NCBI GenBank assembly: GCA_045568635.1
Contig: JBJLAO010000004.1
Location: 124,001-188,000 of the forward strand
Length of the DNA stretch: 64,000 bases
DNA from: MedAcidi-G1 sp000817085
GTDB lineage: Bacteria; Actinomycetota; Acidimicrobiia; Acidimicrobiales; MedAcidi-G1
Direction: 5' to 3'
The notes under the pieces were generated by a model that was given only the letters and a program-made list of their open reading frames with translations, was not told the origin of the DNA and did not search any database. Below, piece after piece: positions 44,060 to 53,076 of the stretch (the stretch's first letter is position 1; each line of letters starts with the position of its first letter). The position numbers were made by a program, and so were the translations under genes.

Positions 44060-45151
44060 ATGACTAGTGAAAATTCTGACTTTAATGAATCTGGTTTCTC
44101 GGAACTTGTTACTAAAGGTCCAAAAGTTCTTCTACACGACCATCTTGATGGAGGCCTTCGCCCGTCCACGGTTATTGACCTAGCTGATATCTCCGGATAC
44201 GAAAAACTGCCATCAAATAACGTTGAGAAATTGTCACAATGGTTTCATGAAGGTGCCAACCGAAGAGATCTGAACTTGTACTTAGAAACTTTTGACCACA
44301 CAGTGGGGGTAATGCAGGATGAATACTCTTGCAACCGCGTTGCCAGAGAGTGTGCAGAAGATCTCGTTGAAGATGGCTGTGTCTATGCAGAAATAAGGTT
44401 TGCACCATCCCTTTTTACTGATCAGGGACTATCCATTTATGAAGTTATAGAAGCAGTTTTGTCTGGTTTCCGTGAAGGATCATCAGGAACCAAATTAACT
44501 ATAAGAACTATTATCACCGCTATGAGAACCAGCAATGACTCCAAAACGATCGCTGAAGCTGCTGTCAACTTTCGCGATAAAGGTGTCGTTGGTTTTGATA
44601 TTGCTGGACGTGAAGTCGGATACCCGCCAACAAATCATTTAGAGGCATTTCAGTTCCTCCAACGTGAAAACTTTCACTTTACAATCCATGCTGGTGAAGC
44701 ATTTGGGTTGGCTTCCATCTGGGAAGCTGTCCAATACTGCGGAGCGGAACGTTTAGGACATGGAGTAAGAATTATTGACGACATTGAACTAGATTCTTCA
44801 GGAAAACACATTCTTGGGAGCCTGGCTTCCTTCATCAGAGACAGAAGAATTCCTTTGGAGTTATGCCCAACGTCCAATGTGCATACAGGGGCAGTTCAAT
44901 CATTACAAGAACACCCTATTGAGCTGCTGAAAGACTTGGGCTTTAGAGTTACCGTTAATACTGACAACAGGCTGATGAGTGACGTTTCGATGACTTCTGA
45001 GTTGCTTTCGTTAAATAAAACTTTTGGCTGGACCCTTGATGACTTTTCTTGGCTTACAGTTAACGCTATGAAAAGTGCTTTTCTTCCCTTTGATGAAAGA
45101 ATTGACTTAATTGAGAATGTTATTAAACCAGGCTGGAGAAAACTTTCCTAA
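44060..45151 (+). CDS. add: adenosine deaminase
   Basis: This 363-residue TIM-barrel metalloenzyme converts adenosine to inosine. It has the zinc motif LLHDHLDGGLRPST (HxH), FTIHAGEAFG with the catalytic Glu context, RLGHGVRIIDD, and the Asp motif VTVNTDNRLMSDVSMTSEL. It fits the purine-salvage theme of 36-45 kb (nucleoside importer, deaminase). The start ATG at 44060 has no clear Shine-Dalgarno; the sequence from residue 14 onward is family-like. Confidence 0.95.
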   Translation: MTSENSDFNESGFSELVTKGPKVLLHDHLDGGLRPSTVIDLADISGYEKLPSNNVEKLSQWFHEGANRRDLNLYLETFDHTVGVMQDEYSCNRVARECAEDLVEDGCVYAEIRFAPSLFTDQGLSIYEVIEAVLSGFREGSSGTKLTIRTIITAMRTSNDSKTIAEAAVNFRDKGVVGFDIAGREVGYPPTNHLEAFQFLQRENFHFTIHAGEAFGLASIWEAVQYCGAERLGHGVRIIDDIELDSSGKHILGSLASFIRDRRIPLELCPTSNVHTGAVQSLQEHPIELLKDLGFRVTVNTDNRLMSDVSMTSELLSLNKTFGWTLDDFSWLTVNAMKSAFLPFDERIDLIENVIKPGWRKLS

Positions 45152-45186
45152 AACTCTCTCATAGTTATAGGTAACTGAGATTAATT

Positions 45187-45828
45187 ATGACAACTGCTTC
45201 AGAATCAGAATCACGTCGAATAGTTGAAAATGCAGGAATTCCTGTTTCGAGGTGGAGGGTTGCAAGCGATCTTGATGAAGCTATAAAAGCAGCTAAGGAA
45301 ATCGGTTTTCCTAATGCTTTGAAACTTAATGGCCCCTCTATCGCCCACAAAACTGAACAAGGATTTGTGAAACTCAACTTGAAGACAGAGGCTGACTTTT
45401 TAAATGCTGCTGAGGAACTTCTAGGAAATAAAATTGGCGGCAGTAACCTACTCGTTACAGAGATGCTCTCGGGTTCGCGTGAAGTTATTGCAGGTGTAGT
45501 GAGGGATCCTCAATTCGGTTCTTGTGTGATGTTTGGATTTGGCGGGATATTGGCTGAAGCCATAGCGGACGTTGAATTCAGACTCGCTCCAATTAATTCT
45601 TATGACGCAAGGGATCTAATTTCCTCATTAAAAACAACCGAACTTTTGAAAGAATTTCGTGGGGAAAAAGCTCTTGATATTGATGCAACAATTGATTTAC
45701 TCATAAAGCTAGGTGATCTAGCAGAAGATGAAAAAATTTTATCGATTGATTTAAATCCATTGATTCTTGTTGACGGCGTACCTATAGCAGCTGACGCTCT
45801 TGTTGAATTAAAAGAGGAGTCAACATGA
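45187..45828 (+). CDS. ATP-grasp subunit of NDP-forming acyl-CoA synthetase (ACD beta-like)
   Basis: This 213-residue protein contains SRRIVENAGIPVSRWRVASDLDEAIKAAKEIGFPNALKLNGPSIAHKTEQGFVKLNL and VTEMLSGSREVIAGVVRDPQFGSCVMFGFGGILAEAIADVEFRLAP. These are the ATP-grasp (beta) half of acetate/acyl-CoA ligase (ADP-forming) enzymes. It overlaps the alpha-type gene by 4 bp, and the two together make a complete enzyme that interconverts an acyl-CoA plus ADP and Pi with a free acid plus ATP. In many bacteria the halves are fused. Confidence 0.93.
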   Translation: MTTASESESRRIVENAGIPVSRWRVASDLDEAIKAAKEIGFPNALKLNGPSIAHKTEQGFVKLNLKTEADFLNAAEELLGNKIGGSNLLVTEMLSGSREVIAGVVRDPQFGSCVMFGFGGILAEAIADVEFRLAPINSYDARDLISSLKTTELLKEFRGEKALDIDATIDLLIKLGDLAEDEKILSIDLNPLILVDGVPIAADALVELKEEST

Positions 45829-47285
45829 CTATGAATCTTGAGTATCTTTTTGAGCCTAGAGGAGTCATAGTCACTGGGGTTTCGAGTCATCCTGGAAAAT
45901 TTGGGTTTGTGGCTCTTCATAATATTCTTTCATGCGGCTACAAAGGGAGAGTTTTCGCTTTTGGACGCGAAGAAGCGACGGTTCTTGAACAAAAAGTAAT
46001 TACTTCTTTTGACTCAATCCCTGCAAATGAAGCTGACCTGATGATTTTGTGTACACCTGTAGGGGCGAACGAGGAGTTGCTTAGAAAAGCATCCGAAAAA
46101 GGTGTAAAGGCAGTTTTTTGTGCCGCCGGTGGATATTCAGAAATAGGTGATGAAGGTTTAAAAGCCGAAAAAAGACTTGTCACTTTAGCAGCGGAATTGG
46201 ATCTCGTTCTTGTCGGTCCCAATGGTCAAGGAGTCGTGTCTCCACCCGCTGGTCTTTGTGCTCAAATTGTTGCACCTTACGCTCCAAAAGGACGTATAGC
46301 TGTGGTCTCCCAGTCGGGTAATTTTGTTTCAAGTTTTCTGAACTATGCGAATCAGACCGGTATTGGGATAAGCAGATCAGTCTCAGCTGGTAATGCTGCT
46401 GCAACAGAAATAATTGATTTCCTTGAATGGTTTTCTATTGACCCAGCTACAGATGTAGCTCTCTGCTATATAGAGGGCTTAGAGAAAGGTCGAGATTTCT
46501 TCGAAAGAATTAAAGAGATAACAAAGAAATTACCAATTGTGCTCGTAAAGGGTGGAATCACTGTGGGCGGTCAACGAGCAGCTGCATCTCATACTGGTTC
46601 ACTCGCTAGTGACTCGAAGATCTTTGAAGGAATGACAAGGCAGGCTGGTGTAACGCGTGCCCCAGATATCGAGTCAGCTTTTGAAATTGCCGCAACATTT
46701 GCCACACAACCTCTACCTAACGGCTCTCGTACGCTTGTTCTGACAACAGCAGGCGGGTGGGGTGTAGTGGCTGCAGATGCTATTAGTCAGAGTTCTGAAT
46801 TAGTTTTAGCTCCCCTTCCAAATGATCTGAAGGAAACAATCAATAAATTACTGCCTCCGCGGTGGAGTAGAAATAATCCCGTCGATTTGGCAGGAGGAGA
46901 AACTAGGGACACAATTCCAGAACTTCTCTCGGTAGCTTCCAAACATCCAGAGATTGATTCGATAATTCAACTTGGACTTGGCATACAAGGAAATACTGCG
47001 AATCTTGTGCGCACTGGAAAGTTTTATCCGGAACACGGTCTTGAGAGGATTGTCAACTTTCATGAACGACAAGAAAAAAGATATGCGGAGGCTTCAATTG
47101 AAGTTTCTTTGACTTCCGGTAAACCAGTTTTAGTCGCCTCAGAACTCGCAGCTACCCAACCAAATAACCCGATGGTCAAAACCATCCGTGACTCAGGCCG
47201 TTTATGTTACATATCAGCAAACAGGGCTGTATCAGCTCTCAACCATCTTGTTAGATACTCAGGTTGGAGAAATCAAAGCAACTGA
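45825..47285 (+). CDS. CoA-binding/succinyl-CoA ligase-like alpha subunit of NDP-forming acyl-CoA synthetase
   Basis: This is a 486-residue protein. An N-terminal CoA-binding Rossmann domain (YLFEPRGVIVTGVSSHPGKFGFVALHNIL) is followed by the ligase-CoA flavodoxin-like domains (VGPNGQGVVSPPAGLCAQ, AVVSQSGNFVSSFLNYANQTGIGISRSVSAGNAA), and GGQRAAASHTGSLASDSKIF near residue 250 carries the His that becomes phosphorylated in the family. It completes the enzyme begun by the ATP-grasp gene. The specific acid is unknown. Confidence 0.93.
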   Translation: MTMNLEYLFEPRGVIVTGVSSHPGKFGFVALHNILSCGYKGRVFAFGREEATVLEQKVITSFDSIPANEADLMILCTPVGANEELLRKASEKGVKAVFCAAGGYSEIGDEGLKAEKRLVTLAAELDLVLVGPNGQGVVSPPAGLCAQIVAPYAPKGRIAVVSQSGNFVSSFLNYANQTGIGISRSVSAGNAAATEIIDFLEWFSIDPATDVALCYIEGLEKGRDFFERIKEITKKLPIVLVKGGITVGGQRAAASHTGSLASDSKIFEGMTRQAGVTRAPDIESAFEIAATFATQPLPNGSRTLVLTTAGGWGVVAADAISQSSELVLAPLPNDLKETINKLLPPRWSRNNPVDLAGGETRDTIPELLSVASKHPEIDSIIQLGLGIQGNTANLVRTGKFYPEHGLERIVNFHERQEKRYAEASIEVSLTSGKPVLVASELAATQPNNPMVKTIRDSGRLCYISANRAVSALNHLVRYSGWRNQSN

Positions 47286-47323
47286 CTTTTCTATGATAAA
47301 TCTGTTAGCTAAATTGTCTTACA

Positions 47324-47923
47324 GTGATTGACCACGTATTTTCCGATGCAATAGGTGCTTTGAGAGACTCTCTGGAGTCCGCTCGTCTCGAGAGGCAAAA
47401 TTTGGAGGAAAGTTTTTATACTGACCTTTTAATAGGTAATACGTTTTGGAGGGTAAGTTACGGATTACCAGGTGAGGGAAAGCCACCCCGCATACATTGT
47501 GATATCGCACTCGAATGGCCAACTTGGTCACAGACTTCTTACAGGCAATGGTGCCAAGATGGAGAATTAGGAGAGCCCATAGAAATACTTGTCGGTTTAG
47601 TTCTGAGACTCCAGCGTCTGGCAAGTAAGCCAGACCCACAATTATTCCTAGATAACCTACCTTCAAGTAATCCGAAGTTGGAGAACAGCACGTTTGAAAA
47701 ATCTGGAACCACCTTGGAGACTATCTATGAAGCCAACAGCGAGAATACGATCGATGAGCCGGAGTGGGCAATCGAAGTATCTTATGAAGGAAGTTATGAA
47801 TTGAGTTCAAAGGTTCTTGAAGATATCTCGGAATTAGACCTTCATTTCAGCCAGCTAGGAACTTGGGTTTCTAGTTCTTTAGTAGCTCTTGGTGACTTAA
47901 GTTTCGAATTTTTAAACGAGTGA
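47324..47923 (+). CDS. conserved-looking hypothetical protein, 199 residues
   Basis: I do not recognise this protein. It starts at a GTG and has an amphipathic N-terminal segment (DAIGALRDSLESARLERQNLEESFYTD), a beta-rich middle (NTFWRVSYGLPGEGKPPRIHCDIALEWPTWSQTSYRQW) and an acidic C-terminal half (EYTIDEPEWAIEVSYEGSYELSSKVLEDIS-like region). There is no signal peptide, no membrane helix and no clear catalytic motif. The GC content and codon style look like the neighbours'. It stands between the acyl-CoA synthetase and the convergent crotonase, and probably is cytoplasmic. Confidence 0.7.
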   Translation: MIDHVFSDAIGALRDSLESARLERQNLEESFYTDLLIGNTFWRVSYGLPGEGKPPRIHCDIALEWPTWSQTSYRQWCQDGELGEPIEILVGLVLRLQRLASKPDPQLFLDNLPSSNPKLENSTFEKSGTTLETIYEANSENTIDEPEWAIEVSYEGSYELSSKVLEDISELDLHFSQLGTWVSSSLVALGDLSFEFLNE

Positions 47924-47946
47924 CCCAGTATCTAAAAAAATTATTT

Positions 47947-48795
47947 TCATATTCCCTCTTCTAGGCCTCTGTTAAGTGACAACAAGTCTTCAAACTCTGG
48001 AGGCCGATTTTCTGCCTTAGCCTGAAAAGCTTCTTTCATGTCACCCGGTTGGAACATACCTGACTGCCAAGTAGCTATGTAATTCAGAGAGTCAGAGGTT
48101 GAATGGTCTCTTGAATATGTAATCATTTCTTTTGAGCCCCAGATAGCTAATGGTGATTTTGAAGCAATTTCTTCCGCTATCTCCATAACGCCGTCTAAAA
48201 GAGAGGCTTGATCAGAGAAAACTTCATTCACCAAACCAACAGATTTTGCTTCATTTGCCTGCATTCTTCTTCCTGTATATGCGAGTTCTCGACACACTCC
48301 CTCAGGTATAAGTTTTGGAAGTCTTTGAAGAGTCCCTACGTCAGCTGTCATACCGATATTTATTTCTTGTATGCAAAAGAAAGCGTCCTCGGATGCATAT
48401 CGCATGTCGCACGCTGTAACCATGTCAACTGCGCCTCCTATGCAACCACCTTGTATAGCAGCCAATACAGGTATTCGCGCTTTCTCTAAACAGTTGAAGG
48501 AATCCTGGAGATGAAGAGCGTTCTCGCGAAGATTGGCTCTAACTCGTCCTACCTCTGCTTGCGACTCCCCTGATCCCATTGAAAAAACCGCAAGGTCCAT
48601 GCCAGCTGAAAAATGTTTTCCCGTTGAAGCTAGAACAATCACTCTCGCTTCCCCACTGGAATTGATTTCACCGATAACTTTTGGCAACTCGGACCAAAAA
48701 GCTGGAATCATGGTGTTTAGTTTTTCGCCTCTGTTCAAAGTAACAGTTGCGACACCTTTTTCTATTAAGACATCGAAACATTTGTATTCATTCAT
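47947..48795 (-). CDS. delta(3,5)-delta(2,4)-dienoyl-CoA isomerase-like crotonase
   Basis: This 282-residue crotonase-fold protein has the block GGCIGGAVDMVTACDMRYASEDAFFCIQEINIGMTADVGTLQRLPKLI. It closely follows mammalian ECH1, with Asp in GGAVD, Glu in IQEIN and Asp in TADVG at the positions of the dienoyl-CoA isomerase catalytic residues (Asp176, Glu196, Asp204 in rat). This enzyme moves double bonds during beta-oxidation of unsaturated acyl-CoAs. The assignment is family-based; the substrate is not shown. It is the last gene of a long minus-strand run. Confidence 0.88.
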   Translation of the reverse strand: MNEYKCFDVLIEKGVATVTLNRGEKLNTMIPAFWSELPKVIGEINSSGEARVIVLASTGKHFSAGMDLAVFSMGSGESQAEVGRVRANLRENALHLQDSFNCLEKARIPVLAAIQGGCIGGAVDMVTACDMRYASEDAFFCIQEINIGMTADVGTLQRLPKLIPEGVCRELAYTGRRMQANEAKSVGLVNEVFSDQASLLDGVMEIAEEIASKSPLAIWGSKEMITYSRDHSTSDSLNYIATWQSGMFQPGDMKEAFQAKAENRPPEFEDLLSLNRGLEEGI

Positions 48796-48841
48796 GAGAC
48801 TAAGCTAGCTGAGAGTCACACTCATCACGACAATTGGACAG

Positions 48842-49843
48842 CTATAAGAGGCGTTCTACTATTTTTTTTGGATCTTTTTCAATTCGCGGGCCAAGACTAG
48901 TAATCACTTCTGAAGCCATTCGAGAACCTATCTCTGCACACTTATCAAAAGGCAACTTTCGGCTCATTCCAAAAATTACCCCACTGGCAAATATGTCACC
49001 CGCTCCTGTGCTATCAACCACACCTTTGACTGGGAATGCATCAATTTCAATTTTTTTAGAGTCTTTCACCACCACTGATCCTCTGGCGCCGAGTGTTATG
49101 AATGCGACATCTACGTTTTTTGAAACTTTTTCGATTGCTTCGTCTAAATCTTTAGTCATGTAGAGAGCACAAATTTCTTTTTCGTTACAAAAAATATAGT
49201 CGACAAATTCTTCTAAAAGTCCAAGCCAATCCTCTCGGTGTCTCTCTACACAAAAAGTGTCTGACAATGCAAGAGCAACTTTACGGTTTGATGCTTTGGA
49301 TATCTTCATAGCTTTACGTATGGCTCTTTTGGAATCATCCGTGTCCCATAAATATCCTTCGCAATAAAGAAGTTTAGAAGAAGCAACTAATTCTTGGTTT
49401 ATATCTTCTGAAGATAGGTACGCAGATACGCCGAGAAAAGTACTCATTGTTCTCTGAGCGTCAGGAGTTACTTGAATTAAGCAGCGTCCTGTGGGCAAAT
49501 CTTCGTCCATGTCGCAAGAAAAATTAACTTCGGCTTTCAGCATTCCTTCTCTAAACACTTGGCCGAGGTGATCATCTGAAATCTTGCCGATATAGGATGC
49601 TGATCCACCCAATTGAGCGATACCCACCATCGTGTTGGCCGCCGAACCTCCTGCCATTTCTGTACCCGCTGGCATGACTTCATACATTTCGGCGGAACGT
49701 TCTGCACTTATCAAACTCATCGACCCTTTGATCAAATTTTGTTTTTCGACGAAAGACTCTTCGACTTCAGCTATCACATCAACTATTGCGTTACCCACGC
49801 CCACAACATCAAAAAGTTTTTCATTTTCTTTATTTTGAATCAT
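48842..49843 (-). CDS. PfkB family sugar/nucleoside kinase (adenosine kinase-like)
   Basis: This 333-residue ribokinase-family enzyme starts DVVGVGNAIVDVIAEVEESF, with MAGGSAANTMVGIAQLGG near residue 65 and the anion-hole motif VDSTGAGDIFASGVIFGM near 292. The N-terminal hallmark and length fit the adenosine kinase-like subgroup rather than ribokinase, which would recycle adenosine to AMP and complement adenosine deaminase at 44 kb. The specificity is inferred. It reads toward the ECH1-like gene, 46 bp away. Confidence 0.88.
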   Translation of the reverse strand: MIQNKENEKLFDVVGVGNAIVDVIAEVEESFVEKQNLIKGSMSLISAERSAEMYEVMPAGTEMAGGSAANTMVGIAQLGGSASYIGKISDDHLGQVFREGMLKAEVNFSCDMDEDLPTGRCLIQVTPDAQRTMSTFLGVSAYLSSEDINQELVASSKLLYCEGYLWDTDDSKRAIRKAMKISKASNRKVALALSDTFCVERHREDWLGLLEEFVDYIFCNEKEICALYMTKDLDEAIEKVSKNVDVAFITLGARGSVVVKDSKKIEIDAFPVKGVVDSTGAGDIFASGVIFGMSRKLPFDKCAEIGSRMASEVITSLGPRIEKDPKKIVERLL

Positions 49844-49898
49844 TTCAACTTTCTAGAGAAGGCAGACGGCAAGTGTGGAAGTTATAAAGTTTAAGAAC

Positions 49899-50393
49899 CT
49901 ATTTTGTGTAACTTATTATTTCAAATGAACCTTGGAAGTCAATAATTTTAGTTTGCAGATGGTGAACCCTACCGTTGGGATCAATTATTTCACAATCGAA
50001 AAGTTCCCCTGGATGAGCTACTCTAATTTCTGGTGCACATTCAATTTTATTTTTTACACCCAAATCTTCATCCAGTCTCTTTTTTACTTGTTCAGCCAAT
50101 TGGATGGCTTGTATGATTTTTATTCTCGGATTGACAGTAAACGAATTAGTCACGTCAGGCCCTATCACCGAAACTGAGATCTCTTTTCCAGAAACTTGCA
50201 GAGTGCAGAAAACGGTGCCTAAATCTTCATTGACGTGTTCAGGGCAGCTGACTTCAGTAACCAAATGAGAGTAAGACGGAAGTAAAACTTCTGGAATTGC
50301 TTCCTCTATGATTTTAAATTCCAGATTATTAGAGCTTGAAGTGCAATTTGATAAGAGTGTGAGGGTCACAAGAATTTTTAATGACCTAATCAC
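49899..50393 (-). CDS. putative lipoprotein with two DUF4333-like Cys-pair repeats
   Basis: This is a 164-residue protein whose signal peptide ends in LLSNC (Cys17, lipobox). Two related segments each carry a Cys pair: SCPEHVNEDLGTVFCTLQVSG and ECAPEIRVAHPGELFDCEIIDPNG. This is the pattern of the actinobacterial DUF4333 domain, a small extracytoplasmic module of unknown function. It lies between the ferredoxin reductase and PfkB genes on the same strand. The function is unknown. Confidence 0.75.
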   Translation of the reverse strand: MIRSLKILVTLTLLSNCTSSSNNLEFKIIEEAIPEVLLPSYSHLVTEVSCPEHVNEDLGTVFCTLQVSGKEISVSVIGPDVTNSFTVNPRIKIIQAIQLAEQVKKRLDEDLGVKNKIECAPEIRVAHPGELFDCEIIDPNGRVHHLQTKIIDFQGSFEIISYTK

Positions 50394-50401
50394 AGAAATC
50401 C

Positions 50402-51613
50402 TTACTTTATTTCCCTAGCGAAATCCAAAGCTTCTTTCCATGAGGCCTTGTTTTCCATCAAGGACTTGAACTGCATTACATGTCTTGGCCGGTTGATTCC
50501 TAACACTGCTTTTAGTCTTCCTTCATTTCCGTATATTGCCGTATAACGTCCTTCTTCAGGAGAATCTACTATTACCTCAAAGTCATCTTCTGGGTCACTG
50601 ATACCAGCGAGTTGAATTTTTCTATCAAACTGGTCACTCCAAAACCATGGAATCGGAGCATATGGCTGCGCTTCGGCTTCTGTCTGTAAAAGCCTTAGTG
50701 CCGCATGTTTTCCTTGTTCCGCTGCATTGTCCCAATGCTCTAGTCTTATGCTCTTGCCGTAACCTCGATGGTACCAACGTGCTACATCGCCTGCTGCCAC
50801 AATATTTGGTGCCGCCAAGCATGTTTGATCACAACAAACTCCATTTTCAATTGTCAAACCAGAGTTTTCTAACCATTCCGTGTTTGGAACTGCTCCAATT
50901 CCAACGATAACGAGATCTGCTTCTAATAGAGTTCCATCTCCAAGAAGCACTCCCTCAACTTGAGAATCACCTCTTATTTCTTGCACTTCGACACCGCATT
51001 TCAACTGAACACCATTGTTTGTGTGTAATTCTGAAATAACTTTTCCAGCTTCCTCTCCCAAAACATGCGAAAGAGGAACCTCCTGAGATTCGACGATCGT
51101 AACTTCAATCCCTAAAGCGGAAGCTGTGGCTGCGACTTCACAGCCGATGAAACCGCCTCCTACAACTACAACTTTTGGATTTCCCGATTTAAATGAATCG
51201 CGTATTTTTATACTGTCATCGAGACTTCTTAAAGTGTGGATACCACTGATTTTCTCGGTGTTAGGCAATTTTCTTGCTCTGGCTCCTGTTGCAATTATCA
51301 GAGCATCAAATTCCTCTACACCTCCTTTTACCTCTAGAGTTCGTGACTCGATGTCAAGGCTTGAAACCCTACTGTCTGTTCGTATTTCAAGCTCAAGTTC
51401 ATTGATTTTCTCTGTTGTTAATAAGGAGAGTTTTTCGGAAGTCATCTCTCCTTCTAAGAAACTCTTTGACAAAGGAGGTCTGTCATAAGCTATATGCGCT
51501 TCGTCACCTAAAAGTTTTATGTTTCCCTTAAAACCCTCTGATCTTAAAGCTTCAGCCGCTCTAACCCCAGCTAACGAGGCCCCTACAATTGTTATAGAAC
51601 TGTGCATCGTCAA
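50402..51613 (-). CDS. NAD(P)H-dependent ferredoxin reductase (FAD, rubredoxin/ferredoxin reductase type)
   Basis: This 403-residue flavoprotein disulfide-reductase-like enzyme has the FAD motif ITIVGASLAGVRAAEALRSEGF, the second nucleotide-binding motif PKVVVVGGGFIGCEVAATASALG near 155, IVGIGAVPNTEWL and VAAGDVARW. The C-terminal reductase domain follows. This family passes electrons from NAD(P)H to small ferredoxins for cytochrome P450 or Rieske oxygenases. It is paired with a [3Fe-4S]-type ferredoxin, 18 bp upstream, but no oxygenase is in the window. Confidence 0.93.
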   Translation of the reverse strand: MTMHSSITIVGASLAGVRAAEALRSEGFKGNIKLLGDEAHIAYDRPPLSKSFLEGEMTSEKLSLLTTEKINELELEIRTDSRVSSLDIESRTLEVKGGVEEFDALIIATGARARKLPNTEKISGIHTLRSLDDSIKIRDSFKSGNPKVVVVGGGFIGCEVAATASALGIEVTIVESQEVPLSHVLGEEAGKVISELHTNNGVQLKCGVEVQEIRGDSQVEGVLLGDGTLLEADLVIVGIGAVPNTEWLENSGLTIENGVCCDQTCLAAPNIVAAGDVARWYHRGYGKSIRLEHWDNAAEQGKHAALRLLQTEAEAQPYAPIPWFWSDQFDRKIQLAGISDPEDDFEVIVDSPEEGRYTAIYGNEGRLKAVLGINRPRHVMQFKSLMENKASWKEALDFAREIK

Positions 51614-51631
51614 CTTTCTTTTATGGTTAAG

Positions 51632-51823
51632 TCATTCCTCGATTGAAATTGCCTGCTTAGGACACCGTTGAACGCTTTCTTCAAGGTTGGATCTGCGATC
51701 TTCACTCGGTGTTTCATTCAAGACATAGAGAAAGTCATCATCTCTAACTTCAAATATGTCCGGGGCTATCTGCATACATATGGCGTTGCTTTCGCAAAGG
51801 TCAAAGTCGACTACCACTCTCAT
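51632..51823 (-). CDS. ferredoxin, 3Fe-4S type
   Basis: This 63-residue ferredoxin has DLCESNAICMQIAPDIFEV and SVQRCPKQAISIEE. The CxxCxxC of 4Fe-4S ferredoxins is replaced by C-x5-C (Cys10 and Cys16) with a third Cys (54) in RCP, as in the small P450-partner ferredoxins of actinobacteria that hold a [3Fe-4S] cluster. It lies directly upstream of its likely reductase. Confidence 0.92.
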   Translation of the reverse strand: MRVVVDFDLCESNAICMQIAPDIFEVRDDDFLYVLNETPSEDRRSNLEESVQRCPKQAISIEE

Positions 51824-51912
51824 TTGAACTCCTTAATTTGTTCAACCAGTAAACGGCTGAACCTTCTCTGGGTGACTCTATATTAGGCAATTTTTCGACC
51901 TAAGTCTTACTG

Positions 51913-53076
51913 TTAAGGTTTTTCAGCTCCAACTATCCACATGGCAAAGTATTGTGCTCCTCCACCATAAGCATGTCCGAACGATTTTTTGGCTCCATCA
52001 ACTTGGTGGTCTCCGGCCATACCTCGTACTTGTAAAGCTGCTTCAGCAAAACGAATCATGCCGGAAGCTCCAATGGGGTTAGAAGAAAGCACCCCTCCAG
52101 AGCAGTTGACAGGTAATTCGCCTCCCGAAAGACTTGTTGTGCCATCCTCAACCATTCTCCATCCGTGATCGAGTTCCGCAAAGCCCAAGCTTTCCAACCA
52201 CATGGGTTCGTACCATGAAAAAGGCACGTAGATCTCAACGGCATCAATCTCTTTTAAGGGATTCGTTATTCCAGCCTGCTTAAAAACATCCGCTGCACAT
52301 TGTCTGCTAGCGAGAGGATTGACTTCATCTCTTCCCGGAAAATTATTTGACTCTGAACGCATAGCAGTTCCATGGACCCATGCGACCGGGTTTTCTGCTC
52401 TATCTCCTGATACTTCGTTCCCTAAAACCATCGCACACGCCCCATCTGATGAGGGGCATGTCTCTGAATAGCGAATTGGATTCCATAACATAGGTGACTC
52501 AACAACTTCTTCGAACGTCAAATCATTTTGGTGTAAGTGCGCATAGGGATTTTTCAATGCATGTTGTCGATCTTTAAAGGCAACCATGCAGCCAATCAAT
52601 TCCGGAGCCCCAGAACGACTCATGTACTGTCGGATAATTGGAGAAAAATAACCTCCAGCTCCAGCATTAATAGAAACAGAAAATGGCTGCGGTAACGAAA
52701 GCGCCCAAGTCGCGTTCGACTCAGATTGTTTTTCAAATCCAATTGTTAAAACTTTTTCATGCACACGGGATTGTATTAAAGAAGCCGCTACTAAGGCAGT
52801 GGAACCACCTACCGACCCCGCAGTATGAACTCTAAGTATTGGTTTTCCCACTGCTCCAAGAGCCTCCGCCAAATACAACTCCGGCATCATCACTCCTTCA
52901 AAAAAATCTGGAGCTTTACCTATGACCACAGCATCTATTTCTTTCCAATCCAACTGAGCATCTTCTAAAGCTCTGTATGCAGCTTCACGGCAAAGTCCAG
53001 CAATTGACACATCACCTCGTGTGGAGGAATACTTTGTTTGGCCCACACCCAGAACGGCTGTTAATTCTGCTGACAT
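51913..53076 (-). CDS. thiolase-fold protein without catalytic Cys (lipid-transfer/Ltp2-like)
   Basis: This 387-residue protein has the thiolase fold (ILRVHTAGSVGGSTALVAASLIQSR, NCSGGVLSSNPIGASGMIRFAEAALQV). The nucleophilic Cys of true thiolases (usually ETACASGS) is replaced by Gly in HTAGSVG, and the His of the GHPIGASG motif is Asn in NPIGASG. These substitutions match the non-thiolytic SCP2/Ltp2-like proteins that act as retro-aldolases with a DUF35 partner in steroid side-chain degradation. Here it is adjacent to a second such protein and two DUF35 genes. The reaction is inferred. Confidence 0.9.
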   Translation of the reverse strand: MSAELTAVLGVGQTKYSSTRGDVSIAGLCREAAYRALEDAQLDWKEIDAVVIGKAPDFFEGVMMPELYLAEALGAVGKPILRVHTAGSVGGSTALVAASLIQSRVHEKVLTIGFEKQSESNATWALSLPQPFSVSINAGAGGYFSPIIRQYMSRSGAPELIGCMVAFKDRQHALKNPYAHLHQNDLTFEEVVESPMLWNPIRYSETCPSSDGACAMVLGNEVSGDRAENPVAWVHGTAMRSESNNFPGRDEVNPLASRQCAADVFKQAGITNPLKEIDAVEIYVPFSWYEPMWLESLGFAELDHGWRMVEDGTTSLSGGELPVNCSGGVLSSNPIGASGMIRFAEAALQVRGMAGDHQVDGAKKSFGHAYGGGAQYFAMWIVGAEKP

